DNA of 61,910 nucleotides from Pandoraea sp. (GTDB taxonomy: Bacteria > Pseudomonadota > Gammaproteobacteria > Burkholderiales > Burkholderiaceae), in the NCBI GenBank assembly GCA_031291335.1, contig JARLJF010000196.1:1-61910 (forward strand), written 5' to 3'. The notes under the pieces are model-generated. The model saw only the letters and a list, made by a program, of their open reading frames with translations, had not been told where the DNA came from and searched no databases. Shown piece after piece: positions 8,559 to 17,347 of the stretch. Position 1 is the stretch's first letter, and each line of letters begins with the position of its first letter. A program made the translations under genes and the position numbers.

Positions 8559-10184
8559 ATGGATTTCGAAATTCCGGAGTCATTGATTCATCCGCTGATG
8601 CAATTGATCGGCACCGATTCACCGCTGGGCAAGCAGTTGACGGCGTACGGCGTGTGCCGGGGCAACATGATGGTGTCGAGCGAATGGTTCGACGCCAAGT
8701 CGCTCAACACGCTCTATGTGCTGAGCAAAACGCAGAACGAACGCGCATTGATGTTTCAGATGCTCGCGCTCGACAACGTCTACAACGCACCGCAGGCGCG
8801 GGTGATTCCGGATCTGGACAAGCTGGTGCCGGGGCTGGTGGCGTATCTCGCGCGCGACGTCATCGACGGTTGGCTGTACCACCGTCACCGCGACGGCACA
8901 CTGCTGCCGTGGCTGGTGCGTCGTCTGCGTTACGTGGAGCCGGATCAGGGCTCGCCCTATGTCGTCATGGACATGCTGGCGAACACGATGCAGTCGGCCA
9001 ATTCGAATCTGACGGAGCATCGTCTGCGTCGCTCCGGCATGACCACGTCGCTCGTCTTTACGCGAGAGGACATCGTCAATCGCACGATTCCGGAGCTACT
9101 CGCGGAGTTCGGCTTCTACAAGGAGTGCGCCGAGTTCAAGCATGAGTACGAACAGCATGCGAAGCGGTTCCTGGAGGTGCAGCGCGCGTTCGGTGCGCAG
9201 TTTGTGCTTCGTCGCGCGGCCTTCTCGGTCGATCCGAAGGGCGCGACGGAGTTGATTCGGGTGGTAGACGGCACGATGGCGAAGTGTGTGAATGACGAGG
9301 AGCGTCTGGAGCGCAATTTCGAGATGGCGTGCGATGCCGAATTCTGGCGCAAGGCGGAGATCGATCACGCGTTCGAGACCATTCCGTTGCATTGCTACGT
9401 GCATGTGTTCCATCTGGACTGGCATCGCAATCTCTGGGTGCACGTGCAGAACATGACCGAGTACGAGTATCAGCCGGGTCTGCGCGACAAGCTGGTATTG
9501 CCCGCACATCATCACGATCTGATCGACATTCTGACGTCGAACATGGATGTCATGATGCCGGACTTCGTCCCCGGCAAATCGGGTGGCGCAACGATTCTGT
9601 GTCAGGGCGCGCCCGGACTGGGCAAAACACTCACGGCAGAGATCTATTCGGAAGTCGTTGGCAAGCCGTTGTATCGCGTGCATTCGGGGCAGTTGGGGAC
9701 GACCGCGGCCTCGGTGGGCGCCACGCTCATGACCATCCTGCGCCGGGCGATGCGGTGGAACGCGATTCTGCTGCTCGATGAAGCCGACGTGTACATTCGT
9801 CGGCGCGACAACGATCTCGAGCACAACGCCATCGTCGCCGAGTTCCTGCGCTCACTGGAGTACTTCCACGGTCTGTTGTTCATGACGACGAACCGGATCG
9901 GCGATGTGGACGACGCGATCCTGTCGCGCTGCATCGCGACGATTCACTACGAGACACCGTGTACGGACGATGCGCGGCGTCTCTGGCGCATGCAGGCCGA
10001 GCAGGTGGGCGCCTATCTGGACGATGCACTGATCGAGTCGCTCGCCAGCCGCTACCCGCAGGCGAGCGGACGCGACATCAAGGAACTGATGAAGCTGGCG
10101 AGCCGCTACTGCAAGGTCAAGGACATGCCCTACACCGAGGACGTGTTCAAGCTTTGCGGACTGTTCCGTGGTTACGAGGGGTGA
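8559..10184 (+). CDS. AAA+ ATPase with a large uncharacterised N-terminal region
   Basis: A 541-residue protein. The AAA+ core fills residues about 340-520: Walker A GAPGLGKT (350-357), Walker B ending LLLDEAD (D407, E408), a sensor-1 region with TTN (MTTNRIGD) and a putative Arg finger in LSRC. A segment with NAIVAEFLRSLEYF between Walker B and sensor 1 recalls a AAA group also known from fungi. Residues 1-340 match nothing I recognise and have no transmembrane segment. ATG 8559 is preferred over an in-frame GTG at 8550 because GGGGAG lies 8 nt before it. The stop overlaps the convergent PAP2 gene by 13 bp. Such ATPases remodel or unfold partners; the partner is not evident, though the esterase upstream is a candidate. 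Confidence 0.85.
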   Translation: MDFEIPESLIHPLMQLIGTDSPLGKQLTAYGVCRGNMMVSSEWFDAKSLNTLYVLSKTQNERALMFQMLALDNVYNAPQARVIPDLDKLVPGLVAYLARDVIDGWLYHRHRDGTLLPWLVRRLRYVEPDQGSPYVVMDMLANTMQSANSNLTEHRLRRSGMTTSLVFTREDIVNRTIPELLAEFGFYKECAEFKHEYEQHAKRFLEVQRAFGAQFVLRRAAFSVDPKGATELIRVVDGTMAKCVNDEERLERNFEMACDAEFWRKAEIDHAFETIPLHCYVHVFHLDWHRNLWVHVQNMTEYEYQPGLRDKLVLPAHHHDLIDILTSNMDVMMPDFVPGKSGGATILCQGAPGLGKTLTAEIYSEVVGKPLYRVHSGQLGTTAASVGATLMTILRRAMRWNAILLLDEADVYIRRRDNDLEHNAIVAEFLRSLEYFHGLLFMTTNRIGDVDDAILSRCIATIHYETPCTDDARRLWRMQAEQVGAYLDDALIESLASRYPQASGRDIKELMKLASRYCKVKDMPYTEDVFKLCGLFRGYEG

Positions 10185-11182
10185 AGGGCAAGGTTGCGGC
10201 GCAGACTCATGCGCCGCAATGCCCAGATCACGACAAGGGCCAGTGCAATGCCGGCCAGAATGTCGACGAGATAGTGGCCGCCGCAAGGCACTGCGGCAAT
10301 CGTCATCACGACGTTGACGACAGCAAAACCGACATTCCATCCCCGCAGATGCCGCGTGACGTAGACGAACACTACGGCGTGAGCGGCATGCAGCGACGGC
10401 AGGGAAATGAGGCCCTGATTGTCACTGAGGTTGATGACGCGCTGAGTGCCGTCGCGCAGGGTGGCGAACTGTGACCATTCCGAGGCGTCGTACGCACGGA
10501 CTAGTCGGAAATAGATGTGCGGATTGGACGCGGGAATCGTCATAGAGATGAGAACGGCGAGTACGACCGTCGCGCCAAACAACAGCAAATAGTCTGCGAG
10601 ATCGTCCATGCGGTAGGCGCAGGCGAGCAGTACGGGAATCATCGTGGCCTGCAACCCATGAAATTGGTAGCACAGGCTGAGCACTTCAAATGTTCGCGGA
10701 TGGGCCTTCAGCCAGAGATAAGCGGATGGCCAGTGAAAGCCCAATGCCGCGTCAATTTGTGCGAGACGCTCGTCCACGAGGCTGAAGCGCGCCGCAATGG
10801 CGGCGTCTTGAAGCACCACGGCGGCGAGTGATATGACGGTGAGCAGACAAAGACAAAAGATCGAGACGCTGACTTTCCCCCAGAGCCTTTTGGAGGAAGA
10901 GGCCGGTTTTAGCGACAGCCGATGTGCGAGGGCAACTGTTCCTGCGACCGGTGTCATCAAGACAACGCGATCAAGCCCTGTGAGGGTGAGGTCCAGCGAG
11001 CACAGCGCAATCGCGTCGAGTATCAGTGTGCCCGCTAGCAATGCCAGCAAGAGTCGGAAGTTTGGCTGAACAAAAAGGCGACCAAGAAGCGGCAACTCAG
11101 CGCCCGCCGCAGAGCCGGGAGCCGTTGCGGTCCCGGCTATCCTCAATGTCCCCGATGTCGTGACTGCGTCGATCTCATTCAT
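10172..11182 (-). CDS. PAP2-superfamily membrane phosphatase/phosphotransferase
   Basis: A 336-residue inner-membrane protein with about seven hydrophobic segments. PAP2 motif 2 is PSLH at 262-265 and motif 3 is GGHYLVD at 301-307, containing the catalytic His. Motif 1 (KxxxxxxRP) is not evident, as in the inositolphosphotransferase/Aur1-like branch. Members hydrolyse lipid phosphates or transfer head groups. The gene converges on the AAA+ gene and the two overlap by 13 bp at their 3' ends. The ATG at 11182 has no clear ribosome site, so the exact start is uncertain. Confidence 0.8.
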   Translation of the reverse strand: MNEIDAVTTSGTLRIAGTATAPGSAAGAELPLLGRLFVQPNFRLLLALLAGTLILDAIALCSLDLTLTGLDRVVLMTPVAGTVALAHRLSLKPASSSKRLWGKVSVSIFCLCLLTVISLAAVVLQDAAIAARFSLVDERLAQIDAALGFHWPSAYLWLKAHPRTFEVLSLCYQFHGLQATMIPVLLACAYRMDDLADYLLLFGATVVLAVLISMTIPASNPHIYFRLVRAYDASEWSQFATLRDGTQRVINLSDNQGLISLPSLHAAHAVVFVYVTRHLRGWNVGFAVVNVVMTIAAVPCGGHYLVDILAGIALALVVIWALRRMSLRRNLALHPS

Positions 11183-11472
11183 ATATGAGTATCAGCGTAG
11201 CGATTGTGCGCATCTGTGCGCGCGAGAGCGCGTTGGGACCGTCTCCCGCCCCGGTTCGACGCGCGCGATGAGTGAGGCGATTTCCGCGATCATAGCAGGG
11301 CTTGTGCGCGGCTGGCGAAGGCGTCACAGCCAATATGGCGCCTCGTGCGGCGTTCATCAGAAAAAATCATGAAACACCGCAGCATTCCGATATGCGGGAA
11401 AACTAGAGGCGCGCGGGCGAGCCGGTCTGGCTATATTGAAGCCGGATCGGTGCTGACAGGCAAGGAGACGTA

Positions 11473-12576
11473 GTGGAGACGCATGGCGAACTGCACCGGG
11501 CGATTCTGAACAATATTCCGGACCAGGCATGGCTCAAGGACACCGAGTCGCGCTATATCCTCGTCAACGACGCCTTCATGGCCGCTTGCGGCCGCGCCGA
11601 AGCCGACATCATCGGCAGTACACCCGACAAGGTCTGGTCTTCCGAATGGGGACGGGTCTACCTCGCCACCGACCGCGCTGTCGTGACCAGCGGCGTGCGA
11701 CGCCGTTACGAAGAGAGTCGTCCCGGCGCTGACGGCGCACCGCGCTGGTTCGATACCGTCAAGATGCCCGTTCGCGACGCTGCGGGCCGCGTCGTGGGCA
11801 CGGTCGGCATCTCGCGCGACATCACCGACCGCAAGCGCTCCGAAATGGCGTTGCTCGACTCGCGCGCGCAATTGCGCCAACTCTCCGCCTATCTGCAAAC
11901 GGTGCGTGAAGCCGAACGCACACGGCTCTCACGTGAGCTTCACGACGAACTCGGCCAATGGCTGGGTGGGCTGCGCCTGGGTCTCAGCTACCTGGACACG
12001 CAACCCGGCGCGGCCCCCGCCGATCAGTCTGCGCATATCCAGATGCTCAAGGAACTGGTCGACGAGACCATCGATGCCGTGCATCGCATTGCGGCGGACT
12101 TGCGGCCGGCCGTACTCGACGAACTGGGACTGCACGCCGCGCTGGAGTGGCTCACCGAGTCGTTCGCGCAACGTCACGGGCTGCCGTGCGAACTGGTGAT
12201 GCCCGAAGCGGTGACCGCCTGTCTCGACAGCGAATGCAGCACGGCAATCTTCCGTATCGTGCAGGAGTCGCTCACCAATGCCAGCCGCCACGGACAGCCC
12301 TCGCATGTGCGCGTGGCGCTCGACCTGCGCGATGGCCACTGTCATGTGAGTATCGCGGATGACGGCAAGGGAATGGACACCGCCCGCGCCGGGCACGGGC
12401 AGCGTCTCGGGCTGATGGGCATGCGCGAGCGAGCGTTGATGCTGGGCGGCGCGTTCGAGATCGAGAGTGCGCCGGGGCAGGGAACCCGCGTGTTGGTCCG
12501 CATTCCTGCGCGCTCGCCTGCACTCGGGGCAGCCGCCACCGACGCCGAGCCCATGACAAACGGGGCGGGGTGGTGA
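11473..12576 (+). CDS. PAS-domain sensor histidine kinase, NarL/DegS type
   Basis: A 367-residue cytoplasmic kinase with no membrane segment. A PAS domain fills residues about 8-125 (ILNNIPDQAWLKD, ending GISRDITDRKRSE). A HisKA_3 dimerisation helix follows with phospho-acceptor H157 in RELHDELGQ, then a HATPase_c domain (ESLTNASRHGQ N-box, DDGKGM G1 box, GLMGMRERA). Start GTG 11473 has AAGGAGACG upstream. The stop overlaps the ATG of the response regulator by one base, so the two are translationally coupled. The PAS signal is unknown. As a soluble kinase it senses an internal cue. Confidence 0.93.
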   Translation: METHGELHRAILNNIPDQAWLKDTESRYILVNDAFMAACGRAEADIIGSTPDKVWSSEWGRVYLATDRAVVTSGVRRRYEESRPGADGAPRWFDTVKMPVRDAAGRVVGTVGISRDITDRKRSEMALLDSRAQLRQLSAYLQTVREAERTRLSRELHDELGQWLGGLRLGLSYLDTQPGAAPADQSAHIQMLKELVDETIDAVHRIAADLRPAVLDELGLHAALEWLTESFAQRHGLPCELVMPEAVTACLDSECSTAIFRIVQESLTNASRHGQPSHVRVALDLRDGHCHVSIADDGKGMDTARAGHGQRLGLMGMRERALMLGGAFEIESAPGQGTRVLVRIPARSPALGAAATDAEPMTNGAGW

Positions 12577-13220
12577 TGCGCGTCATGATTGCCGACGACC
12601 ACGCGATCATTCGCGATGGCCTCAAAAAGATCATTTCGACGTCACCCGACATGTGCGTTGTGTCCGAGGCCGTCGACGGTACCGATGTCCTCAATCGGCT
12701 TCGCCTGATCACCGTGGACGTGTTGCTGCTCGATATGTCCATGCCGGGCAAGAGCGGCATTGCACTCATTGCACAGATCAAGGCGACCTATCCGGCGCTC
12801 CCGGTGCTCGTGCTCAGCATGTACCGTGAGTCGCAGTACGCGGTACAGGCGATTCGGGCCGGGGCGGCCGGTTATCTCACCAAGAACGCCGAGTCGGAGC
12901 AGTTGATGAGCGCGATCCGGCGCGTGGCACGAGGGGGCACGGTCGTCTCGCCGCTGGTCGCCGAGAAGCTCGTGCGTCAGTTGCAGCAACCGGCCGAAGC
13001 GCTGCCGCACACCCGGCTGACCTCCCGCGAATTCCAGATCTTCCAGATGCTGGTGGATGGCAACGGCATCAACGAGATCGCCCGTTGCCTGTCGCTTTCG
13101 GCCAAGACCGTCAGCACACACAAGGCCAACATCCTCACCAAGATGGACATTCCATCGACTGCAGGCCTCGTGCACTACGCCATCGAGCACGGCCTGATCG
13201 TCGCCGGCACCGACGCCTGA
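12576..13220 (+). CDS. NarL/FixJ-family response regulator
   Basis: A 214-residue regulator. The receiver domain has acidic residues D7-D8 and phospho-acceptor D53 in LLDMSMPG. The C-terminal LuxR-type helix-turn-helix lies at about residues 145-205 (LTSREFQIFQMLVDG, NEIARCLSLSAKTVSTH). ATG 12576 overlaps the kinase stop; GTG codons just upstream are less likely. The downstream amidohydrolase promoter, with an inverted repeat at 13288-13309, is a plausible target. Confidence 0.93.
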   Translation: MRVMIADDHAIIRDGLKKIISTSPDMCVVSEAVDGTDVLNRLRLITVDVLLLDMSMPGKSGIALIAQIKATYPALPVLVLSMYRESQYAVQAIRAGAAGYLTKNAESEQLMSAIRRVARGGTVVSPLVAEKLVRQLQQPAEALPHTRLTSREFQIFQMLVDGNGINEIARCLSLSAKTVSTHKANILTKMDIPSTAGLVHYAIEHGLIVAGTDA

Positions 13221-13287
13221 TCCGGCGTGCCGGACGCTGCGTCCGGCGGCCGCGCCCCTTTTCCCCTTCGTTTTGATTGCTGCACCG

Positions 13288-13309
13288 CGTCTAGGGAAAT
13301 TCTTAGACG
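13288..13309. promoter_or_regulatory. Inverted repeat CGTCTA-N10-TAGACG, candidate NarL-type box
   Basis: Perfect 6-bp outer arms enclose GGGAAATTCT. The element lies 68 bp after the response regulator and 144 bp before the amidohydrolase ATG. Size and position suit a LuxR/NarL-family dimer site, but the link is inference. Confidence 0.4.
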
Positions 13310-13453
13310 AAAACCAGCAAATCCCGATGCCCCGCGGGCGGGCGCTCTTCTAATCTTGCGTCAGGCCCCAAACACGGGGCACGAGTTCATTGCCACCCGG
13401 GCCGGCGCTTGCCAGCACTTCAACTCAACTCTGTGACGTAAGGAGACCGCACC

Positions 13454-14722
13454 ATGCATGTGGACCTGCTGATCAACAATGTCTGTGTCCGCGATGATGC
13501 GCCGCTGGTGGACATTGCCATCAAAGGCGGACGTATCGTCGCGATGGAACCCGGCATCGACGCCAGCGCAGACGAGCATATCGACGCGCAAGGGCGTGCG
13601 GCGATTCCGGGCCTTGTCGAGGCGCATCTGCATCTCGACAAGGCGTTGCTGCATCGTCGTTTGCCGGCGCGCTTCGGCACGCTCGACGAGGCGATTCGCG
13701 TGACCGGCATTCTCAAGAGCAAACAAGAGCGCGAGGACGTGCTCGATCGCTCGCGTCAGGTGCTCGATATGGCGATCAAGAACGGCACCGTCGCCATTCG
13801 TGCCCATCCCGATGTCGATCTGATTCAGGGGCTGATCGGTGTCGAGACGCTGCTCACGCTCAAGGACGAATACGAGAGCCTGCTGGACCTGCAGATCGTG
13901 GCGTTTCCGCAGGAAGGCATTCTCAAGTCGAAGGGCACCTACGAACTGATGATCGACGCGCTGCGAATGGGTGCGGATGTCGTCGGCGGATGCCCTTACA
14001 ACGAACTGAACTGGGAAGACACGAAGCGTCATATCGACATCGTGTTCGAGCTGGCGCAACGCTTCGATGCGCCGATCGACATGCATGCGGACTTCGCGGA
14101 CGACACCAGCGATCAGCGTTTCGCCGCCATCTCGTACATCGCGCAGAGAACGATCGACACCGGCTTTCAGGGCCGCGTCTCGTTGGGACACGTGACGAGT
14201 CTGGGCGCACTCGACAACGACGAACTCGCGCCGGTGATCGAACAGATTCGTCTGGCGGGTATCAGCATCGTTACGCTGCCCGCGACCGATCTCTATCTGG
14301 GCGGACGCAAAGACACCCAGAACCAGCGACGCGGCCTCACGCCCGTCAAGGCGCTGCATAGCGCCGGGGTGAACGTCGCGTACTCGTCCAACAACGTGCG
14401 CAACGCCTTCACGCCATTCGGCAAGGCGGACATGTTGCAGATCGGCAATCTGCTCGCACACGTGGCGCAATTCGGCGTGCCCGAGCATCAGCAGGCGATT
14501 CTGGACATGGGTACGCACAACGCCGCGCGCGCCATCGGGCTCTCGCACGACTACGGTATCGCCGTGGGCAAGCAAGCCGATCTCATCATTCTCGATACGT
14601 TCAAGGTGGCCGATGCGCTGCTCGACATCCCGCCACGCCTGTGGGTGATCAAACGCGGCCGGATCACGGTCGTGACGCAGCATCACTGCGAGATTCACCG
14701 GCATTCATGTTGTTGTGCGTAA
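13454..14722 (+). CDS. CodA/AtzC-like amidohydrolase with altered active site
   Basis: A 422-residue TIM-barrel metal hydrolase of the cytosine deaminase-like subtype. Metal motif H58-L-H60-LDK, barrel His H211 and the LGHVTSL His are present. Two residues that are catalytic in E. coli CodA differ: the general-acid Glu (HCDE) is F214 here, and the Asp of HDDV is N313 (SSNNVRNAF). It therefore is probably not a cytosine deaminase, though the fold and metal ligands suggest an amide or cyclic-imide substrate. AAGGAG precedes the ATG. A DUF1097 gene starts 31 bp downstream. The second CodA-like gene at 19281-20507 keeps the Glu and Asp. Confidence 0.8.
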   Translation: MHVDLLINNVCVRDDAPLVDIAIKGGRIVAMEPGIDASADEHIDAQGRAAIPGLVEAHLHLDKALLHRRLPARFGTLDEAIRVTGILKSKQEREDVLDRSRQVLDMAIKNGTVAIRAHPDVDLIQGLIGVETLLTLKDEYESLLDLQIVAFPQEGILKSKGTYELMIDALRMGADVVGGCPYNELNWEDTKRHIDIVFELAQRFDAPIDMHADFADDTSDQRFAAISYIAQRTIDTGFQGRVSLGHVTSLGALDNDELAPVIEQIRLAGISIVTLPATDLYLGGRKDTQNQRRGLTPVKALHSAGVNVAYSSNNVRNAFTPFGKADMLQIGNLLAHVAQFGVPEHQQAILDMGTHNAARAIGLSHDYGIAVGKQADLIILDTFKVADALLDIPPRLWVIKRGRITVVTQHHCEIHRHSCCCA

Positions 14723-14753
14723 TGAAGCTCTTATAAAACTCAAGGAGACAATC

Positions 14754-15290
14754 ATGAAGAAGCTGCCTGCGGAAGTCGTTGCCTCACTCCTCGCTGTTAC
14801 CACCATCCCGATCGCGATGCTGCCGCTGCATTTGCCGCCATGGGCGATCTTTATCAGTTGGGCCGCCACCTTTGCGATGGGCGGGCCAACGCTGGTGAAC
14901 CTCAAACGGATCTGGGCCACGCTACCGGTGGGATCGTTCTTCGCGTTCCTCATCGTGCTCGGATTCAAGCAGGCGGCCACGCAGTTCAGCGGCAATGCGC
15001 TCGTGCTCGCCGAGATGGTGATTCTCTTCGCAGGCAACGGCACGATGATGGCGCTCGCCCGCATCTTCCCGGGGCTTAACTTCATTCCGGGCATGTTCTT
15101 CGGCTTCGCGACGTACTTCGCCACGCTGTTCGGCGGCTTCGGTCCGGTGGCGCAAGATCCGCTCGCAGCCCTCGGCGCCGCCGTGGCCATGAATGCGCTT
15201 GGTCCGGTCTACGCCTGGGTGAAGGAACGCTATTCGGCACCCGAAGTGACGCATCAACGCCACTGGAAGGGATGGAAGGCGGAAGTCTGA
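14754..15290 (+). CDS. DUF1097-family inner-membrane protein (YcdZ-like)
   Basis: A 178-residue membrane protein with about five hydrophobic segments, similar in length and pattern to the DUF1097 family (E. coli YcdZ). Small residues dominate the later segments (GFATYFATLFGGFGPVAQDP), as in channel or transporter-like folds. ATG 14754 follows CAAGGAGACA. It sits between the amidohydrolase and gamma-glutamyltransferase genes, which suggests a role in uptake or release of their substrate. No experimental function is known to me. Confidence 0.75.
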   Translation: MKKLPAEVVASLLAVTTIPIAMLPLHLPPWAIFISWAATFAMGGPTLVNLKRIWATLPVGSFFAFLIVLGFKQAATQFSGNALVLAEMVILFAGNGTMMALARIFPGLNFIPGMFFGFATYFATLFGGFGPVAQDPLAALGAAVAMNALGPVYAWVKERYSAPEVTHQRHWKGWKAEV

Positions 15291-15404
15291 CAGCGACAAG
15301 TAAAGCCATTGGTTTTCGGTTTCATGATTTGACGGTGTAAAGACGAAGCGTCAGCCAGTGTCGGGCGCGCTTCGTCCTCTAATGACATCCCCAGGGGAGA
15401 CGGC

Positions 15405-17192
15405 ATGACGTTCGCACAAAAAGCGGCCGATGGGCTGACTACGACACCGCCGGTCACGACCGGCGACGCCGCGAGCAGCAACATGCGGCGCAATTTTCTG
15501 AGAGGCACGGCCGCACTGGCCGGTAGCGCCGTATTGCCGGCATCGGCGGCAGAGGCGGTCGCGTCGGCGGCGCCCGCCGTCTCGGCCAAGATCGACACCC
15601 ACACGAACAACGGTCCGCGTCTCGCACAGTCGAGCCGTGGCATGGTCACCAGCCCGCACGAACTGGCGAGCGAGGCGGGGCTTGAAGTGCTGCGCAAGGG
15701 CGGTAACGCCATCGAAGCTGCGATTGCCATTGGCGCGGTGTTGAGCGTGACGTATCCGCATTTCACTGGCCTCGGCGGCGACGCCTTCATGGTCATCAGC
15801 GACCGCGACGGTAACGTGCGCACGCTCTCGGGCATCGGACAAGCCGCCGCACAAGTGCCGGCGTACGGAAGCACCATCCCCGTGCGCGGGCCGGGGGCGA
15901 CGCTCACCACGGCGGCGACAGTTGCCATCTGGGACAAGGCGTTCGACATCAGCCGCACGCAATGGGGTGGGCAGCAAGCGTGGTCATCGCTGTTCTCGCG
16001 CGCCACGGAGTATGCGGCGAATGGCTTTCCGGTCACGCCGTCGCAGCACTTCTGGCAGACGTTCCGCGCCGGCGAGCTGTCGGGCTGGGACGGCTTTTCC
16101 TCGGTGTTCATGCCGAACGGGCGCATTCCACAGGCCGGTGAGCGCTTCTATCAGCCGGCGCTTGCCCGCAGTCTCGATCGCATCGCCACCCATGGCGGGC
16201 GTGAGTTCTACGAGGGCGATCTGGCCGGGCGCATTGCCGCCGGCCTCAAACAGGTCGGCTCGCCACTGCGTGCCGACGATCTGTCACGGGCGCAGGCGCG
16301 CGAGGAAGTGCCGCTGCGTGTGGCCTATCGTGATGGCGAACTGCTCGGGCTGCGTCCGCCGACGCAGGGCGTGACGACGCTCGAGATCATGGGCATTCTG
16401 AATCGTTTCGATCTGAAGTCGATGCCCGAAGGCAGCGCCGACTACTACCACGTGCTCGTTGAGGCGGTGAAGCTGGCGTTCATCGACCGCAATCGCTACG
16501 TAGCGGATCCCGATTTCGTCGACGTGCCCGTGGATCGTCTGCTGGCGAGCGCCAATCTCGACGCGCATGCCCGCAGCATTCGCATGGATCGCGCCATGCC
16601 GTGGCCGCACGTGTTCAAGACCGGCGACACGGTGTACATCGGTACGGCAGACAGTCAGGGCAACTGCGTGAGCATGTTGCAGACGGTCTACTTCGATTGG
16701 GGCAGCGGTGTGGTGCTGGGCGACACCGGCGTGCTGTGGCACAACCGGGGCGCGTCGTTCAGCATGGACGCCAGCAGCCCGAACGTCCTGCGCGGCGGCA
16801 AGCGACCGTTCCACACGCTCAATCCGGGCATGTATCTGAAGCAGGGCCGTCCGCAACTGCTCTACGGCACGCAGGGCGCTGACGGGCAGCCGCAGACCTT
16901 GGCGGCGGTGCTCACCCGTCTCATCGATTACGAGATGGACCCGCTGACGGCACTGGGCCGCCCGCGCTTTCTGCTCGGCAAGACGTTCTCCGATAGCCGC
17001 GACAGCCTCAAGCTGGAGCAGGATGCGGGGGCGGGCGTGTTCACGGCGCTGGCCGCGCGCGGACACGAGATGAGTGCACTGCCACCGCAGAGCCAGTTGG
17101 CGGGGCATCCCGGTGCAATTCGTATCGGGCCCCAGGGGCAGATGAGTGGCGCGCACGATCCTCGCAGCGACGGCCGGGCATTGGGGCTTTGA
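15405..17192 (+). CDS. ggt: Gamma-glutamyltransferase with Tat signal
   Basis: A 595-residue Ntn hydrolase precursor. A twin-arginine signal (MRRNFLRGTAALAGSA, from about residue 27) follows an extended N-terminal tail. The self-cleavage nucleophile is T409 in GDTVYIGTAD, aligned with the Thr of the family TTHxSVVD motif. The second His-Tyr of that motif is replaced by Tyr-Ile, as in divergent GGT-like amidases. The enzyme would be periplasmic and split gamma-glutamyl amides or a related acyl amide. GGGGAG precedes the ATG. A LysR gene follows after 155 bp. The context of amidohydrolases and AllE suggests nitrogen recovery rather than glutathione metabolism alone. Confidence 0.85.
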   Translation: MTFAQKAADGLTTTPPVTTGDAASSNMRRNFLRGTAALAGSAVLPASAAEAVASAAPAVSAKIDTHTNNGPRLAQSSRGMVTSPHELASEAGLEVLRKGGNAIEAAIAIGAVLSVTYPHFTGLGGDAFMVISDRDGNVRTLSGIGQAAAQVPAYGSTIPVRGPGATLTTAATVAIWDKAFDISRTQWGGQQAWSSLFSRATEYAANGFPVTPSQHFWQTFRAGELSGWDGFSSVFMPNGRIPQAGERFYQPALARSLDRIATHGGREFYEGDLAGRIAAGLKQVGSPLRADDLSRAQAREEVPLRVAYRDGELLGLRPPTQGVTTLEIMGILNRFDLKSMPEGSADYYHVLVEAVKLAFIDRNRYVADPDFVDVPVDRLLASANLDAHARSIRMDRAMPWPHVFKTGDTVYIGTADSQGNCVSMLQTVYFDWGSGVVLGDTGVLWHNRGASFSMDASSPNVLRGGKRPFHTLNPGMYLKQGRPQLLYGTQGADGQPQTLAAVLTRLIDYEMDPLTALGRPRFLLGKTFSDSRDSLKLEQDAGAGVFTALAARGHEMSALPPQSQLAGHPGAIRIGPQGQMSGAHDPRSDGRALGL

Positions 17193-17257
17193 ACGGCGGC
17201 AGGTAACGGCGCAAGGGATAGCGCAATCGCGCGGTGAAGCGAGACAGAACGCCCGGT

Positions 17258-17296
17258 AATGCCCGGCAACGCCGGAAACCCCAGTTGCCGGGCATT
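17258..17296 (+). terminator. Hairpin after ggt
   Basis: A perfect 13-bp inverted repeat, AATGCCCGGCAAC (17258-17270) and GTTGCCGGGCATT (17284-17296), encloses a 13-nt loop. It lies between ggt and the LysR gene. No U-run follows, so it may attenuate transcription or stabilise the mRNA rather than act as a full terminator. Confidence 0.5.
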
Positions 17297-17347
17297 CGTC
17301 GCGCGTGATACAAATTCAGCCATCCATCGATAACGTAAATACTTCAC

